From Gymnorhina tibicen (taxonomy: Eukaryota; Chordata; Aves; Passeriformes; Artamidae), in assembly GCA_013399875.1 (NCBI GenBank), contig VXAZ01007538.1:496001-560000 (forward strand): 64,000 nt of DNA, in the 5' to 3' direction. Shown in pieces: positions 25,091-61,475 of the stretch (position 1 is the first letter of the stretch; each line of letters opens with the position of its first letter). A program made the translations under genes and the position numbers. The notes beneath the pieces are model-generated. The model did not search any database. It was not told the origin of the DNA and saw nothing but the letters and a program-made list of their open reading frames with translations.

Positions 25091-28000
25091 GTTCAAGCAC
25101 TTCATATGATAAAAACATAAACAGAGGGGAGAAAATTATGTGCTAAGAGTAGCATGTACCTTTCACTTTTCATAGTAAATATTTGCATCTTCTCTGACTA
25201 ATGTTTCTGTGCTCTGTGGTTTTGAAAAAGAGACACTTATCGAAGAAGTAGGGATCTCCATCACCTTTTGTTTATGCTAAATAAATTACAGTATTCTTGT
25301 AAGTGGCTACAAGTTTATTGTTCTTTGGCCATAAAGTGCCATTTAAATTGGCTCCTGTTTACATCAGTGGCAGTCATTTGGACAATAACACCATTGAGAG
25401 GTCATGTTCATAGCAAGGATGTTTGCGCTAACAAATTAGTAAAATTGACTTTTTTACTGAGTAAAAATTGTTTGTAATTGTATTTGGACAGGTGTTCCTA
25501 GAATCCAGACAAACTATGGAGCTACTTTTTCCTTCTTCAAAAAAGTGACTGGATGTAATCTATCTACAACAAAACAGTATACTTTCCATTTCTCTTCTTT
25601 ATGGTTATCTTTGATATGTGGTTTTGTTAGCACCATATTATTTGTACCAAAAGCATTAGTTTTCAGGAGTATTATTGAGTCTCTCTTCTGAAATTCATTA
25701 GCTTGTCCTTATTGACTGAGGGACACTAACATTAGATAGGATTATAAGAAAGCAGTTACAGTACCTCATCTTGACAGTTTTCAACTGTTCTCGAGTTTTT
25801 TGTACTATTCACTGGTATATAAAGGAAAAGGCAAGGGAAATGTACTGCTTCACTGGTAGAAATGTGAAGAAAACCAGATGAAATGAAGAAAATTGTACAA
25901 TAGATTTTAAATATATCAGGTAAAACTGTAAATTGCCAGTCTGTGTTTGAAAGTATCTCTTTTAGATAGATTTTGTAACAATGGTTTCTGTCATGATTTT
26001 GGTAAGTTGATGCATAATGGAAGACACAGCCCCCAAATACGTATTTTAGTTCCTGACTGATAGAGGGTTATGTTGGTACCAGTGTTTCTGACAAGTTTAA
26101 AAGACACAGGATAAAACACTAGACAGAATTTCAGATTTCTCAGCAGGAAAAATGTAAATCGCCTTAATTTTATTCCTACTGAGCTGTGGCAACTGAGGTC
26201 TTGTATTTAAATGTGAATTATTAAATAGACAGCATGATGATGATAGGAGCAGACTATGTGTTACATGTATCAACAAGTTCTCATAAGCCAAATACCTTGT
26301 CAAAATTTCATATTCCCATCTATGCAGTTGTGATAAAGGGAAATAATTTTAAGAGTATTATGCCTTTTATTCTTAAAAGCTTCCCAAGGAGATTAGATTA
26401 AGGAATGGAGTGAGATTTGCCATATAAATTGATAGGTGAAACCTTCTAGCTTTACGCCTCTAGAACCTAAAGTTATTACAGCGCTGAAGAAAATAGTCAC
26501 ATCTAAAAAACCTCAGTAAAATGCATACAGATTGTAGTAATATAGAAAGGTCAGAAATTGGATATCTTTAGCATAGTTTATCATTTGCTTTAGAAAACCA
26601 TTCTTGAAATGTATTTAACATTTACGGGAGCTCAGTTCATTACAAAATGTGAGAAATTCTGCAAGTAAAAATGTTTAGGGTATGTTTGTGCTTTTTTGAG
26701 TGTGTTGATACAGTGAAAAGAAAAGGCAGCTGGCAACCTGAAGCTGAGCTATTATATCTGTGATAAATCTCATCTCCTAGAATCTCTTAGTGTTTGACAG
26801 TCACTATAGAATTTGTCACTCTTGCAATACAGATTAGAAGTAGCAGCAAGGTATGAAACAATAGTAAATAATGATGCATGCTCTCTGCTAATTTTTTACA
26901 CCTTTGTAAGATATAAGGAGGTGACTGTTACATATATCTGTGCATTGCTGCATGGACTTCCAAACTAAGCTTGATGGAAGCTGATAATCATGCATTTTAA
27001 TGAGGGCTGCAGGCTTGCATGGAAGCAAGATAGTAATGTTTATACAGGCCTAAAGATGTAACATAAATACAGTTAACCTGCCATTTAGGTATAGATATCC
27101 CTGCAGGGGAATGTAGTGAGTTTAGCAAGATTGTGATTCTTTTTGAGGAGGAAATAAAGATCTGTTTTTCTGTATACAAAGCAAGATTCTTAATACAATG
27201 ATCCAGTTTGTACCTTTTTCAGATGTTCTCATTAAGTGCCATTATATATTTAAGGACCAAAGCAGATATTATTTTGTTTTATTCAAACATGTTGATCTCT
27301 AGAAGGACTTTGCCTGTACTGGTATGCTTAAGAATTCATTTTAGACTCAAAAGCATATAATCTTCTGAAGTATTAGCTACATTTCTCACCGACATTTTCT
27401 TCCTACAGAATTTTCTAGCAAAGTAGTCTACAGTTGTGTCTAGTTGATGAGACTGGACAAGTTAGAAATGTGAAAATGAGCTTCAGCAGACAGTACAATT
27501 TTGTAAAAGCAGGATTGTGTATATTCTTTGTATTCTGAGAGGGACTCAGCCCTGCTCTGTTGAGAGCCCTAAAAACAGGGAGTCCAAACTGCCACAGCCT
27601 ACTCAGCTAAAAGCCACATGATCTCATTAGCACTGCACTGAACCCAGACTTCCAAGTATTACAGGAGGAAGGTCAAGATGCAGGGATGGTAAACATGATC
27701 TCACAGTTTTTGGTTGATTTTGTGCTCAATCTGATTAAATGCACATAAACCAAGAATATGCTGTTTACATGCAGGCAGAGTCTGAGGGCCAGGATTTTGT
27801 AATTTCAAAAAAAAAAATCAAACTTATTTTGCATACTTGAGAATTGCTTTATACATCTTTTCTTCAGAAAACTCAGTGATGATGATGTCAGATGCTGACA
27901 CCATTTATGCAAACTTTTTTGGTTTTGTGCAGTCATGGAACTGAGGTTGGGCAAACCAGCAGTCAACTTCCTAAGCTAATGTCACTGCAGAACTGGCAAA

Positions 28001-31000
28001 TGATGCCAAGTTATGGGCTGATTGCTCACTTGAGAATAGGTTCTGGCTAGAATCCTGAGCTTGTCTCTCCTCAAAACTAGCACATTATTCACATGAAGAA
28101 TCAACTAAATGTATCCGTTTTGCTTAGTTTTCCATTAGTATAGTTGATAAAAATCATTAGATTTCAAGATAATGCTTTCAGTGAAATGTTATATGGAGTG
28201 ACTCTCATTTGTTAATGTGAACTGTTACAAACATCTAAAATACATAAAGAACTTTTATTTTTGCTTTTTCTTATGGAAAGTTTTTTATCTAACTCAGTAG
28301 GCCAAATTCCACAGTGACTATAGTCATATGATCAGATGGACAGGATCACATGGAACATGTTGCTGCACAGACCTTGACTCTATATATACATATATATGCT
28401 AAATTTCTGTCAAAAAAGATCATAGAGGGATGTGAAGCTCGGTATCTCAATCTGCCCCCTATTTTCTCTTAGTTTATCCAGAACAAACATTCCCTATTTT
28501 ACAACTTAAAATCAAATTCACAAGTATCTGTGTTAGGTTTTCTCCGATGAAGCTGTTTTAGTGGGCTGACAAAGTGACATTTCCCATGAATGAGTTCCAT
28601 GCAGTTCAAATGAAATGGAGTCCATCCAACGTTGTGTTACTAAGTTAAAGGTTTTATTCTTGAGAGAGCTGGAAACAGAACTCCTGTTGAAAATCGATTG
28701 AAGTAGAGTAGTTAACTCCCTAAGACATTGTGAATGTCATTAATATGTCTTGTAAAAGATGAGGCAATTTGGTTGCTACTTTTTTATTTCCTTTCAAGCC
28801 TCTTTGTTTTCTGGTTCTGCCATCATAACAGACATGAGTAGATTCGTTGAGGATTGCTTTTGCTGAGCTTATTGACGTTTTAAATTTGTTTTGACTTAAG
28901 ATCTAGTAGGAAGTCTTGGTTTTAATTTGCAGTGCAAGTTGATTGCATAATTGTGAAGCTGTTTGACATGTGTGATACAATTTGATTTGCATTCCTGCCA
29001 GTTTTCAACTGTAAGAAACAAAATCTGTTAGTAACAATTGTAGTCGGAGTCATTGGAGGCTTCTTACAGTTTGTTTTTATTGTTTTCATTTGTCTTTTAA
29101 TTTCATGGAAATTGAGAGATGACACTCTATAAAACTATTTGAAGACTTCAGGTAATTGTTTAGCTGAGGTGTATATGTTGATGTAAGTGGTTTTGATAAT
29201 TTAAGGGGAAAAAGTGTAAAAAAAATCTATTATATATAATAGGTATTTTTATATATTATAGGTATAAAATGCAGTATAGAATGGTAGAATATTATTGACA
29301 GAAACAAAAATTTTTTTTAAAGTAATAGAATTATAGCAAGTAGCCACTGGGATGTTTTGTGAAAAAGCATAGACTACATTGTGACTTGATTAGCAAACTT
29401 GAAACCTATGTTCATAGTGTTATGGAAATCCTTCTCCCCTGGAAGGATACATACATCGAATTGGCAAAGTGTTTGCTCTGTGACCTACAGATCCTGGAAG
29501 TCTGTGGAGGAGACACAGTCTTGCCCATGCAGACAACAGCTGTTAAAGGCTGGCCTGTGCATGAGTACACCACTGGAATTTTTCTGATAATGTAGCTCTG
29601 AGTGTCACTGATTGATTTATTTTTTTCCGTTGTGGAGTAGCAGGGAGACTTGAAATAGCATTAATTCCAGAGCGGATTTTCTCTGGAGAAGCCTCAGAAG
29701 AAGCAGGTGATACTGTTGTAGAGAGCAGAGTAAAAGGAAACTGAACTGGAAGAAGTATATAATCAGATAGCACTAGGTAAAGTAGTTAAGAAGTATTGGA
29801 GATTATACAATAATAGAAATGGCAACACAGGTGGGATTTCTGTTAATTCAGAGACAGTCTAACAAACTCTCCAGTAGAAGGGAAGTAAATGGCCGGGACG
29901 GGAAGTAAAGAGACCAAAAATGTGATTCTGATGATGTGAGATGTTAGCGGTACAGGGAGAACAACTGATTAAGAACCAAGGCAATTGTTTCAAATTATGC
30001 ATCTTTAAGATGTTACCAAAGCACACCACCATTATTTGCTCTACTTACACAGACTTGCTAGCTTTTGTACTTATACAGAATTGCTAGGAATTTATATAAA
30101 GCATAGAACTGTGAAAGACTACTTTGGTCATGCCCTGTGGTTCTCCACAATCACAGGCAACTGAAATAATGCCTGCTCCATTGCAGCCTACAGAACATAC
30201 CAAGAACCACAAAACATTTTTTTCAATACCCTATAAAAAGGTGAAGGAGATGTAGCACAGCAGACCAAAGTACATGGAAGTTAGCATGCCACGGGATAAA
30301 ACCAGGAGAGGTTGAGGATACCACCAGTATTTTAGTTGCCCAGAGATCCTAACTCCACAGATCACTGTTTTTAACCAAGCACACAGGCAAATGGAGGCAC
30401 AGAAGCATCTTGGTTTTATATCTTGTAAACCTCCTGCTGTTGCACCACTCCCTATGAGCAGTCTTTGATGCTTCAAAGGCAAACCCCACTTCACCAAAAA
30501 TCAATTACCTATGGAAAAAAAAAACAACTGCTGTGGAACAATACAAGATTTTGTACTATAGCAAAGAATCTTTGCCTTTAAAGCCAAAATAATGTCAGTT
30601 AGGTCATTCTCACATGAAGAATCAGCTTGGCTGAAAGTCTGTCTATAGCTGTACCATGCTTTAAAAAACCCAAACAAACCAGAAAGCAACAGCTGATCAC
30701 AGTTCACACACTGGGCACTGGGGTAACTGAATAGACAATTTGGCCACTAAAATTTTGTAAGTTTGTCTCTCTTCCTCTGGGAAGTTTCTGGATATGTTTG
30801 TGTCTGATACATGTAATCATGCCTATTAAAACTGTCCTTCAAAATGAAAATCCAGAACAGTGACAAAATAATGAAGGAAACAGAAGGAAAATACCTTTTA
30901 AAAATATGTCCATCGCACTTAATTCTTAAATCTACAGCTGCTTTTAGCTGAAAAGTTTGAATTCTGCTGAGATAGATTGGTGTTTTTAAATTTGCAATAT

Positions 31001-32054
31001 CTCTGAAGACTATAATCACAGTTCTTAAATTTGTTGTTTCCAGGGGGGTATGTCAAACTGGTCACAAGATCTTCACTCGGTATGTTTAATGGTCGGTTAA
31101 TAATATGTTCTAAACCAGATATTTTTTCCCTTCAACCTCTGCATACAAGTGACTAAAGATAAATTGTTTCCTTCATGCTTGTGACAATTTCTACTCAAAT
31201 TTGTTTCAGTTATGATTTCTTTTCCTTGCACTGGCAGTCTCCCTCTCCCACTGCTATGACCTTGTTTCTTGTTTTCTCTTTCTCTAGCTGGGAAGAGACA
31301 GTGCATGCTATGGCTGACCAGTATTTTAGTGTGCTAAGGAAGTGTTTAGCAATACAGATCTGCTCATCTTTCCATTGCTGGAGTCAGTTATTTGATTCTC
31401 TCTTCTTTACTAGCAGCCAATTATTAGAAAGTCTGTAGGAACTTACTTTACTATTTCTCTTACTTTTTAAAAAAGTTCCGGGAATTTAGTTGAACACAGT
31501 TGGAAGACTGTGTGACACAATTTCTCTCAAAGTGTTTCTTGAATGCATTTTTCTTGTTTACGTATTTGTCAATGGCCTAATAATACAGATGTTGGCCTTT
31601 TGCAACCTGCTTTGCTACTTTACTTTAGGCTATAAAAGAAGAGTAAGCATTAAGAAATGCTATATATATCCCAGAAGTGCTATTATGTGCTAATATATGG
31701 CTTCTTATAGAGAGCTCAGTAGCAATGAAGAAAAACCCTCATGGTAGAAATGCAAAACCTCATTGCTGATCATTTTCACTAGTAAGTGATGGGGATAAGA
31801 AAAGCCTAATTCCTATTGTTTCCCATCAAATCAAAGGCAGTCTTCACACTGAGCATAATACTAATTTTTATATGATAAACAATGTTACTACTCTTTGCCT
31901 AGAAAGCAAAGAAATATGTCACATGATTCCAGGATTATGGTAAAGACCTTGATAATGGCAGTAAGAGTTAAGTTTACTTGCTGCTAGTAAATTATTCATA
32001 TATATGGGAAAGGATACAAGATGGAGCAAGGAAAATTCCAAATAAATTAATTCA
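25091..32054 (+). other. Presumed 5' intron, middle part
   Basis: AT-rich with short simple AT runs near 28380 and 29220. No exon, RNA gene or clear repeat was recognised. Confidence 0.5.
29229..29244. repeat. 16-base AT palindrome
   Basis: CTATTATATATAATAG is its own reverse complement and sits in an AT-rich low-complexity stretch (about 29218-29265). Confidence 0.75.
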
Positions 32055-32255
32055 CAATGAGGATAGCCAGGGGTTGAGACAGGTTGCCTACAGAGGTTGT
32101 ATAATTGCCATCCTTAGATATACTCAGACTTTCTTTGGATGAAGCCCTGAGCAATCTGAACTAACTTTACCATTAGACCTGCTTTGAGCAAAGGAATTAG
32201 ACTAGACGATGTCCAAAGGTCCTGCCAACCCAATTAGTGTTCTATTCTAGATAAT
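32055..32255 (+). mobile_element. CR1 3' fragment (plus)
   Basis: Shows the CR1 end signature: GAGCAAAGGAATTAGACTAG followed by GATGTCCAAAGGTCCTGCCAACCC and a TTCTATTCTAG tail. Separated by ~115 bases from another CR1 in the same orientation. Confidence 0.75.
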
Positions 32256-32369
32256 GTTCTCCTTGATTGGGAATTTAACACTGGAAATAAGAGATCCCAG
32301 AGTGGTTATATGTGATCTCTTCTTCCTACCTGAGTAAATATGCAGTAATTTTAAGTAAGTTGACTGCAG

Positions 32370-32930
32370 TTTGAGGGAGGTTGATCTTCCTCTCTGTGCA
32401 GCACTGATGAGGTGACATATGGAGTGCTGTGTCCAGGTCTCAGAACAAGATGGACATGAAGCAAGTCTCAGGGCCCCAAATGGCCCACAGGGCCCCAAAG
32501 ATGTTTAAGGGATTGGCGCATTGTTCATATAAGGAGAGACTGAGAGTTTGAGGACTGCTCAGCTAGGGAAATAAAGGTCTCAAGGGGATCTTTTCAGCAC
32601 ATATAATTCCTTGATGGGAGGGAATGAAGATGTAGAAGTCAAACGGTTCTCAGTAGTGCCCACTGACATGAAAAGAGGTAATGGGTACAAACTGAAACAC
32701 ATGAAATTCTATCTGATAACAAGAAAACATTTTTTTTTTACTGTGAAGGTGATCAAAACTGGAACAGATTGCCCAGAGAGTGTGTACAGCCCCATCTGTG
32801 GAAGTAATCAAAACCCAGCTGGGTACAGTCCTGGACAACCTGCTTTAGCTGACCTTGCTTGAGCAGACAGGTTGGATTAGATGATCTCAAGAGGTGCCTT
32901 CCAACCTACGGAATTCTGTGAAGTTTTCAA
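32370..32930 (+). mobile_element. CR1 3' fragment (plus)
   Basis: Covers the ORF2 C-terminal and 3' UTR part of CR1, with blocks AACTGGAACAGATTGCCCAG and TTGGATTAGATGATCTCAAG followed by CTTCCAACCT and an ATTCTGTG tail. Several indels break the reading frame. Confidence 0.85.
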
Positions 32931-34738
32931 GTTTTTAAAAACTGTAGAATGGCATTTCCATCAGCTGTCTAGAGAATCAGTATTCAGTGAAGGTGATTAC
33001 TGTGGTTCTCTCTAAATGCCATTCAGATTGCTACAGAACTTCTCTTAAGAAAAGTAGGGATTTTTTTGTTTTGTTAGTTTCCTAGTTCAGATGTGCCCCA
33101 GTAATTCTTCCATCTACAAAATACAAGTAACTCTTAGGATGACTGGAGGGTAGTTAGAGGCTTGCCTAGAAACAGACTCCAGAATAGCTTGATAGAGATG
33201 TAACATTGTACCAATGTGGATTTTCTTGCAAAGTTAGAATTATTCACTTACTTCAAATGTTGCTGAGAATTTCGCTTTATTGACCAATGTTTATTTCGTC
33301 TCTGAAATTTGCTTGGGAGCTGACGTCAAAAATTGGTATATTTCAAAAAGTATATGATGCTTGCAGTGAAATGCTTGCAGTTCACAAGTTCTTGTGTGTC
33401 CTGGTTGTTCCTTTAAAAAGATACATTTTATTCGTATTAAAGTATGTAATTACTCTGTTTCACATCAGGATGATACAGTAGTTCTTCAGGGATTTCAAGG
33501 AACTACTCCTCAAGGTTGATAATGCTTAGAAAGCAGCCTTTATTTTCTACGTGTTAGGAAAGCTCATATATGTGAAAAAGGACTTGGCTTTTAAAAAAGC
33601 AAGCACTCTGTTAGAGGACACTGAGGACTGCTGAGTAAAAGTCGGTTGATGAGAAAGTCAAAAGTTTAAGAAACATGGAAAAATGAGAGCAGCTGTATTT
33701 TCATCACTCATTTGAGGGCTGAAATAATCACCCTCTCTGTCATGCCATGTTTCCTGTCACAAATACATGACATATATTTACTCTGATGAGCTCAGTTCAT
33801 TTCTTAATTCTGTTTCTTTCATAATATGAAATGACTGCCTTGTTTGATCCAAGCGCTATTCTTGTTACCTTTGAACTGCTATAAGTAGATCAAAATGCTC
33901 ATATCACTTACATGGACCTGTATTTTTAAATAAACCTGTTGCATGCAATGCTAGGAGTTAGCTATCTTTGAAATTATAATTAATTCATAAGCATTTATTA
34001 ACATAATTTTCTTCCTGATGATATAAAGCGTAAGTATTTAAGGAACTACTTTCCTCTGATAATGAAATGTGAGCTTCTTCTGTGCTGCTTTTCATTTGCT
34101 CTCTATGTTGTGGTCTGGAAAGGTGCAGAAAGCCTCAGCTTTCATCACCTTCAGTCAGCATCTCATAAATACAACTTGGTACCAGCAGGACTGAGTTCTT
34201 GCATTGTGAAGAGATGAGGCAAGACTTTGTCATGTATGCTATCACTTACCTGGCATGGGACTGGTTGTCCTTAAAACAGGGACTTCAGTATGACTTACGG
34301 GAATCAATACGAGTTATGTTTGCAAGTATCCCAACTGCTGTGTGAGCGTTACTGCATGGGCTACACAGTATTATAAATGACATAACTGAGTTTTTAATGT
34401 GCTTGAATAGAATATTGTGCGTCCATTACTGTGTAAACATGAGCCTAGCTGATTAATTCATTTAGAAAATGTTGGGTTCTTTTATTTCAAATGGGACACT
34501 TGATAAACTATGCTTTGAAATCTCACTTAGAATACAGTTTAGTTTTAAAACAAGCCTTACCAGATGCAGTGATTTGGAAACAGCCAGGAGAGCATCAGCA
34601 GTTGCTTGTTTTAAATGCATGTATATAAGTTTAATAATGCTGTATCAAACTACATTGGAGGACCAGGACCACTCTTATGCACATTCTGAAATACGTCAAT
34701 TTCTACTAAACTGACTCAATGTGACTAATGAAAATATT

Positions 34739-34820
34739 CCCTATGAATTTTCCCTATGAAAATTTTCCCTAGAAAATTTTCCCTATGAAAATATCATGTA
34801 TATATGAAAATATATACATG
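34739..34820. repeat. Short tandem repeat followed by a perfect hairpin
   Basis: About four copies of a 13-15 base unit (CCCTATGAAAATTTT) start at 34739, 34752, 34767 and 34781. They run directly into a perfect 11-base inverted repeat, CATGTATATAT / ATATATACATG (34795-34805 and 34810-34820), with a four-base GAAA loop. Confidence 0.85.
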
Positions 34821-34969
34821 AGATGTATATAGTTTTTGTTGTCTCTTTCTCTGTTTAGTGTTCTTTAGCCTGTGACTTGTCTGTGTTTGCTTTATGGTAT
34901 AAAAATGCAAACAACAGGTAATAGTAGAAAGCCAAAACCATCAAAACACAACTCTGTTAAACTATACTG

Positions 34970-35526
34970 AATCCTGGGGTGCATCAGGCACAGCATCACC
35001 TGCCGGTCAGGGGAGGTGGCTGTCCCGCTCTGCTCTGCACTGGTGCAGCCTCACCTCGAGTGCTGGGGGCAGTTCTGGCCACCTCAATATGAGAAAGATC
35101 TAAAGCTGTTAGTGAGTGTCCAAAGGAGGGCTCTGAAGATGGTGGGGAGCCTAGAGGGGAAGCCTTATGAGCAGCAGGTGTCTCAGGTCACCTGAGGGGA
35201 AGCAGGGGGCCAGACACTGATCTCTTCTCTCTGGGGACCAGTGACAGGACCCGAGGGAATGGCCTGAAGCTGAGTCAGGGGAAGTTTAGGCTGGATATTA
35301 GGAAAACGTTCTTCACCAAGGGGGTGGTTGGGCACTGCTTGGGGTTGCAACAAGGTCCCCAGGGAAGTGGTCTCAGCACCAAGCCTGACAGAGTTGAAGA
35401 AGCAGTTAGACAATGCTTTCAGGCACATGATGTGATTCTTGGGATATTCCTGTGCAGGGCCAGCAGTTGGAATTTGATGATCCTTGTGGGTTTCTTCCAA
35501 CTTGGGATACTCTATGATTCTATGCT
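34970..35526 (+). mobile_element. CR1 3' fragment with preserved tail (plus)
   Basis: Typical CR1 3' segment ending in the family's microsatellite-like tail TCTATGATTCTATG at 35511-35524. Internal blocks include TTTAGGCTGGATATTAGGAA and the adjacent TTCTTCACC. Lies 0.65 kb upstream of the proximal CpG island. Confidence 0.9.
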
Positions 35527-36299
35527 GCTTCAAAAGATTTTTAGCTATATAAAATTCTGTTCATGTTCTGGAGAAATAACCTCATAGAAGACGAACATTT
35601 TATCAGGAAAAATCATTCACATTCTGTTGAATTGCTCTGTGTCTGGTTTATCATGCGTTCGTCATTGCACCGTAACTTTAATTGTAGCAGTTTCTGATGC
35701 ACCTGACTCAGACTAGCAATTGAATTGATGTAAATGGAGATCTATTGCCTGGTAAATATTACAGCAGTAGGAGTGGATGGCAGAAACAGGCCAAAGTTAT
35801 TAAAGCCTTCTGCTGTTGCAGCACTTACACAAGGATGAAAGGGAGACCGCACTGGAGGGCCAGTGCAAAATGAGCATTTATTTCAAAATGCAGAACAGAA
35901 AAGCAAAGACCTAAAACAGTCGCAGGTAATGTGGTGGCATTGCAGCTGATACGGAAAATGTCTCCTTATGTTTCTGTCATTATTGCTAAAAGCAGTATAA
36001 AATAAATTTTCTAGAAATAGTCCAATTGAAAAATTAAGGCAGCATTAGTTTTATGGATCATTACCTGGTAATATGATGGATTTCTGTGACTAGGGGGGCA
36101 AAAAGCAGATGCATGGAACCACGGAGACAGCTTTCACTCATGCAAAGCCGCTGGCCAGTTGATCCCGGTTCGAGAAAAGCACACGTATTTTCACGGGATT
36201 TGGGCTAACTTACTGCAGTGTTTAGTGTTTGCGTTTGTGGGCTGGAGAAATGGGTTTAACTTTCACACTTCCACGGGCAGAAGCTGAAGTTATTTTTAA

Positions 36300-36921
36300 G
36301 AAACGGCGCCGATGCCCCAGCGGGTGTGTGCCGGGCCGAGGGCGCGGGCCGGGCGCCGCTCCTGCGCTTACCTGGGGCCGGCAGCGCCGCCGCCCCGCTC
36401 GCGTCNNNNNNNNNNNNNNNNNNNNNNNNNNNNNNNNNNNNNNNNNNNNNNNNNNNNNNNNNNNNNNNNNNNNNNNNNNNNNNNNNNNNNNNNNNNNNNN
36501 NNNNNNNNNNNNNNNNNNNNNNNNNNNNNNNNNNNNNNNNNNNNNNNNNNNNNNNNNNNNNNNNNNNNNNNNNNNNNNNNNNNNNNNNNNNNNNNNNNNN
36601 NNNNNNNNNNNNNNNNNNNNNNNNNNNNNNNNNNNNNNNNNNNNNNNNNNNNNNNNNNNNNNNNNNNNNNNNNNNNNNNNNNNNNNNNNNNNGGCCCCTG
36701 CACCTGTCACCGCGGCCCCGAGCCCGTCCCGCCGGCGGCCAGAGAGCCCGGCGGGCTGGGGGGCGGCGCGGCCTCGGACCTCGGCTGCCGGCGCACGGCG
36801 GCTGCTGTTATGTAAATTACAGCCCCGTGCCGCTGCCAAGTTCATGGCGACACTGGTCCTCCGGGGCATCGCCGCTGTCCGGCCAGGTTCACACAGCTCT
36901 CTTTTTCCCCGTGTGTTACAG
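36300..36921. promoter_or_regulatory. PCGF5: Proximal CpG island abutting the PCGF5 start exon, probable alternative promoter
   Basis: High CpG density begins near 36300 and ends at the start-exon acceptor, with a 287-base gap in the middle. On the minus strand, CCCCAG|GTAAGC (exon end at 36372) is a strong splice donor, suggesting a divergent antisense transcript from the same island. On the + strand no strong donor is visible between the gap and 36921, so a transcript starting here may run unspliced into the ATG exon. Confidence 0.55.
36406..36692. other. Assembly gap (287 N) inside the proximal CpG island
   Basis: Run of N between GC-rich flanks. Long open frames across it exist only because N carries no stops. 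Confidence 0.99.
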
Positions 36922-60555
<23,634 letters not shown>

Positions 60556-61475
60556 ACCAAAGGGCCAGATCCCACTGAGATGAATCCTGCACTATTTGTT
60601 TACCCATCGACAGATTGCACAATGAATGGATGTGCCTGGATTGGGGGGACACAGCCAGAATTTCAGCATGCAAATAAGGACATTGTCTTTCTTAAAATTG
60701 TCAGTTGCATCTCTGTTGTTTCTATTAGAGCAAGCCAAGTGCCATTCTGCTACTGAAATGTGCATAAGATATTTGTGTATCTTAAGAGTGTGCTGCAAAT
60801 CATAGCCAAAATCATGAAGTGTACAGTCAAGACTCAAAAACTATGGAATATTTTTGCTTGCGTGTTAGAAAATTTTTCTGGTCCTAATATTGATTACACT
60901 AGCAAAATGGCAGAGTGCTCATTCATGTGGTGTTGCAGTTTCACACACTATTTTACTGAATATTGTTGTTTAAATCATAGAGTACTGTACAAATAACTAA
61001 GGATTATACCTTGACAATATTTTGTATAGAAAATATATTTAGAAAAGTGGTGATTGGGCCACTACCTTTTCCTTGATAAGGTTCTCATGGGTCCAGGTAT
61101 AGCTCACTCATGAGTGTGCAACAGTCCTTTTGCAGTGAATGAAGATTAATTACACTGAACAAGAGATGTAGAACATGGTAATTCAAAAAAGTAATTCTAA
61201 ATCTTATAAATTGCTAATATTGCTTAAAAGCATTGCAGCCTTTGTGATTGCACTTTCTGATGGTTTCCCTAAATTTTGGAATACGGGATACTAGCTATTT
61301 TTGGAAAAATGGCTTCTGGTCAGATTACATTTCTTCTAATAAAACCTCCATAAAAGTGAAGCTAAAATAATATAAATGTCTATGGAACAAATAAATTTCA
61401 CTACAAAATTATGACCGAGGCAAAATTTTACATAATTATTACTTTTCATAATAAACATTTCCTTTTAAGATTGAA
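60556..61475 (+). other. PCGF5: PCGF5 3' UTR (minimum extent; may reach ~63 kb)
   Basis: Non-coding sequence follows the TAG in the same exon. AATAAA signals occur at 61338-61343, 61390-61395 and 61450-61455. The sequence beyond remains AT-rich with UTR-like elements, including a Pumilio-type TGTAAATA at 62695, and an ATTAAA at 62146, so a longer isoform is possible. The 3' end is chosen from the last of the clustered AATAAA signals and is not certain. Confidence 0.45.
61338..61455 (+). terminator. Cluster of three polyadenylation signals
   Basis: AATAAA hexamers lie at 61338, 61390 and 61450, about 0.8-0.9 kb after the PCGF5 stop. Which, if any, is used is not shown by sequence alone. Confidence 0.4.

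Larger units (their letters stand above)
32931..36299 (+). other. Presumed 5' intron, last part
   Basis: Apart from the CR1 at 34970-35526 and the small hairpin repeat just before it, nothing is recognised. CpG density rises from about 36150 toward the proximal island. Confidence 0.5.

Noticed and set aside
35183..35533. 116-codon minus-strand frame
   Set aside because: Antisense shadow of the CR1 copy at 34970-35526.
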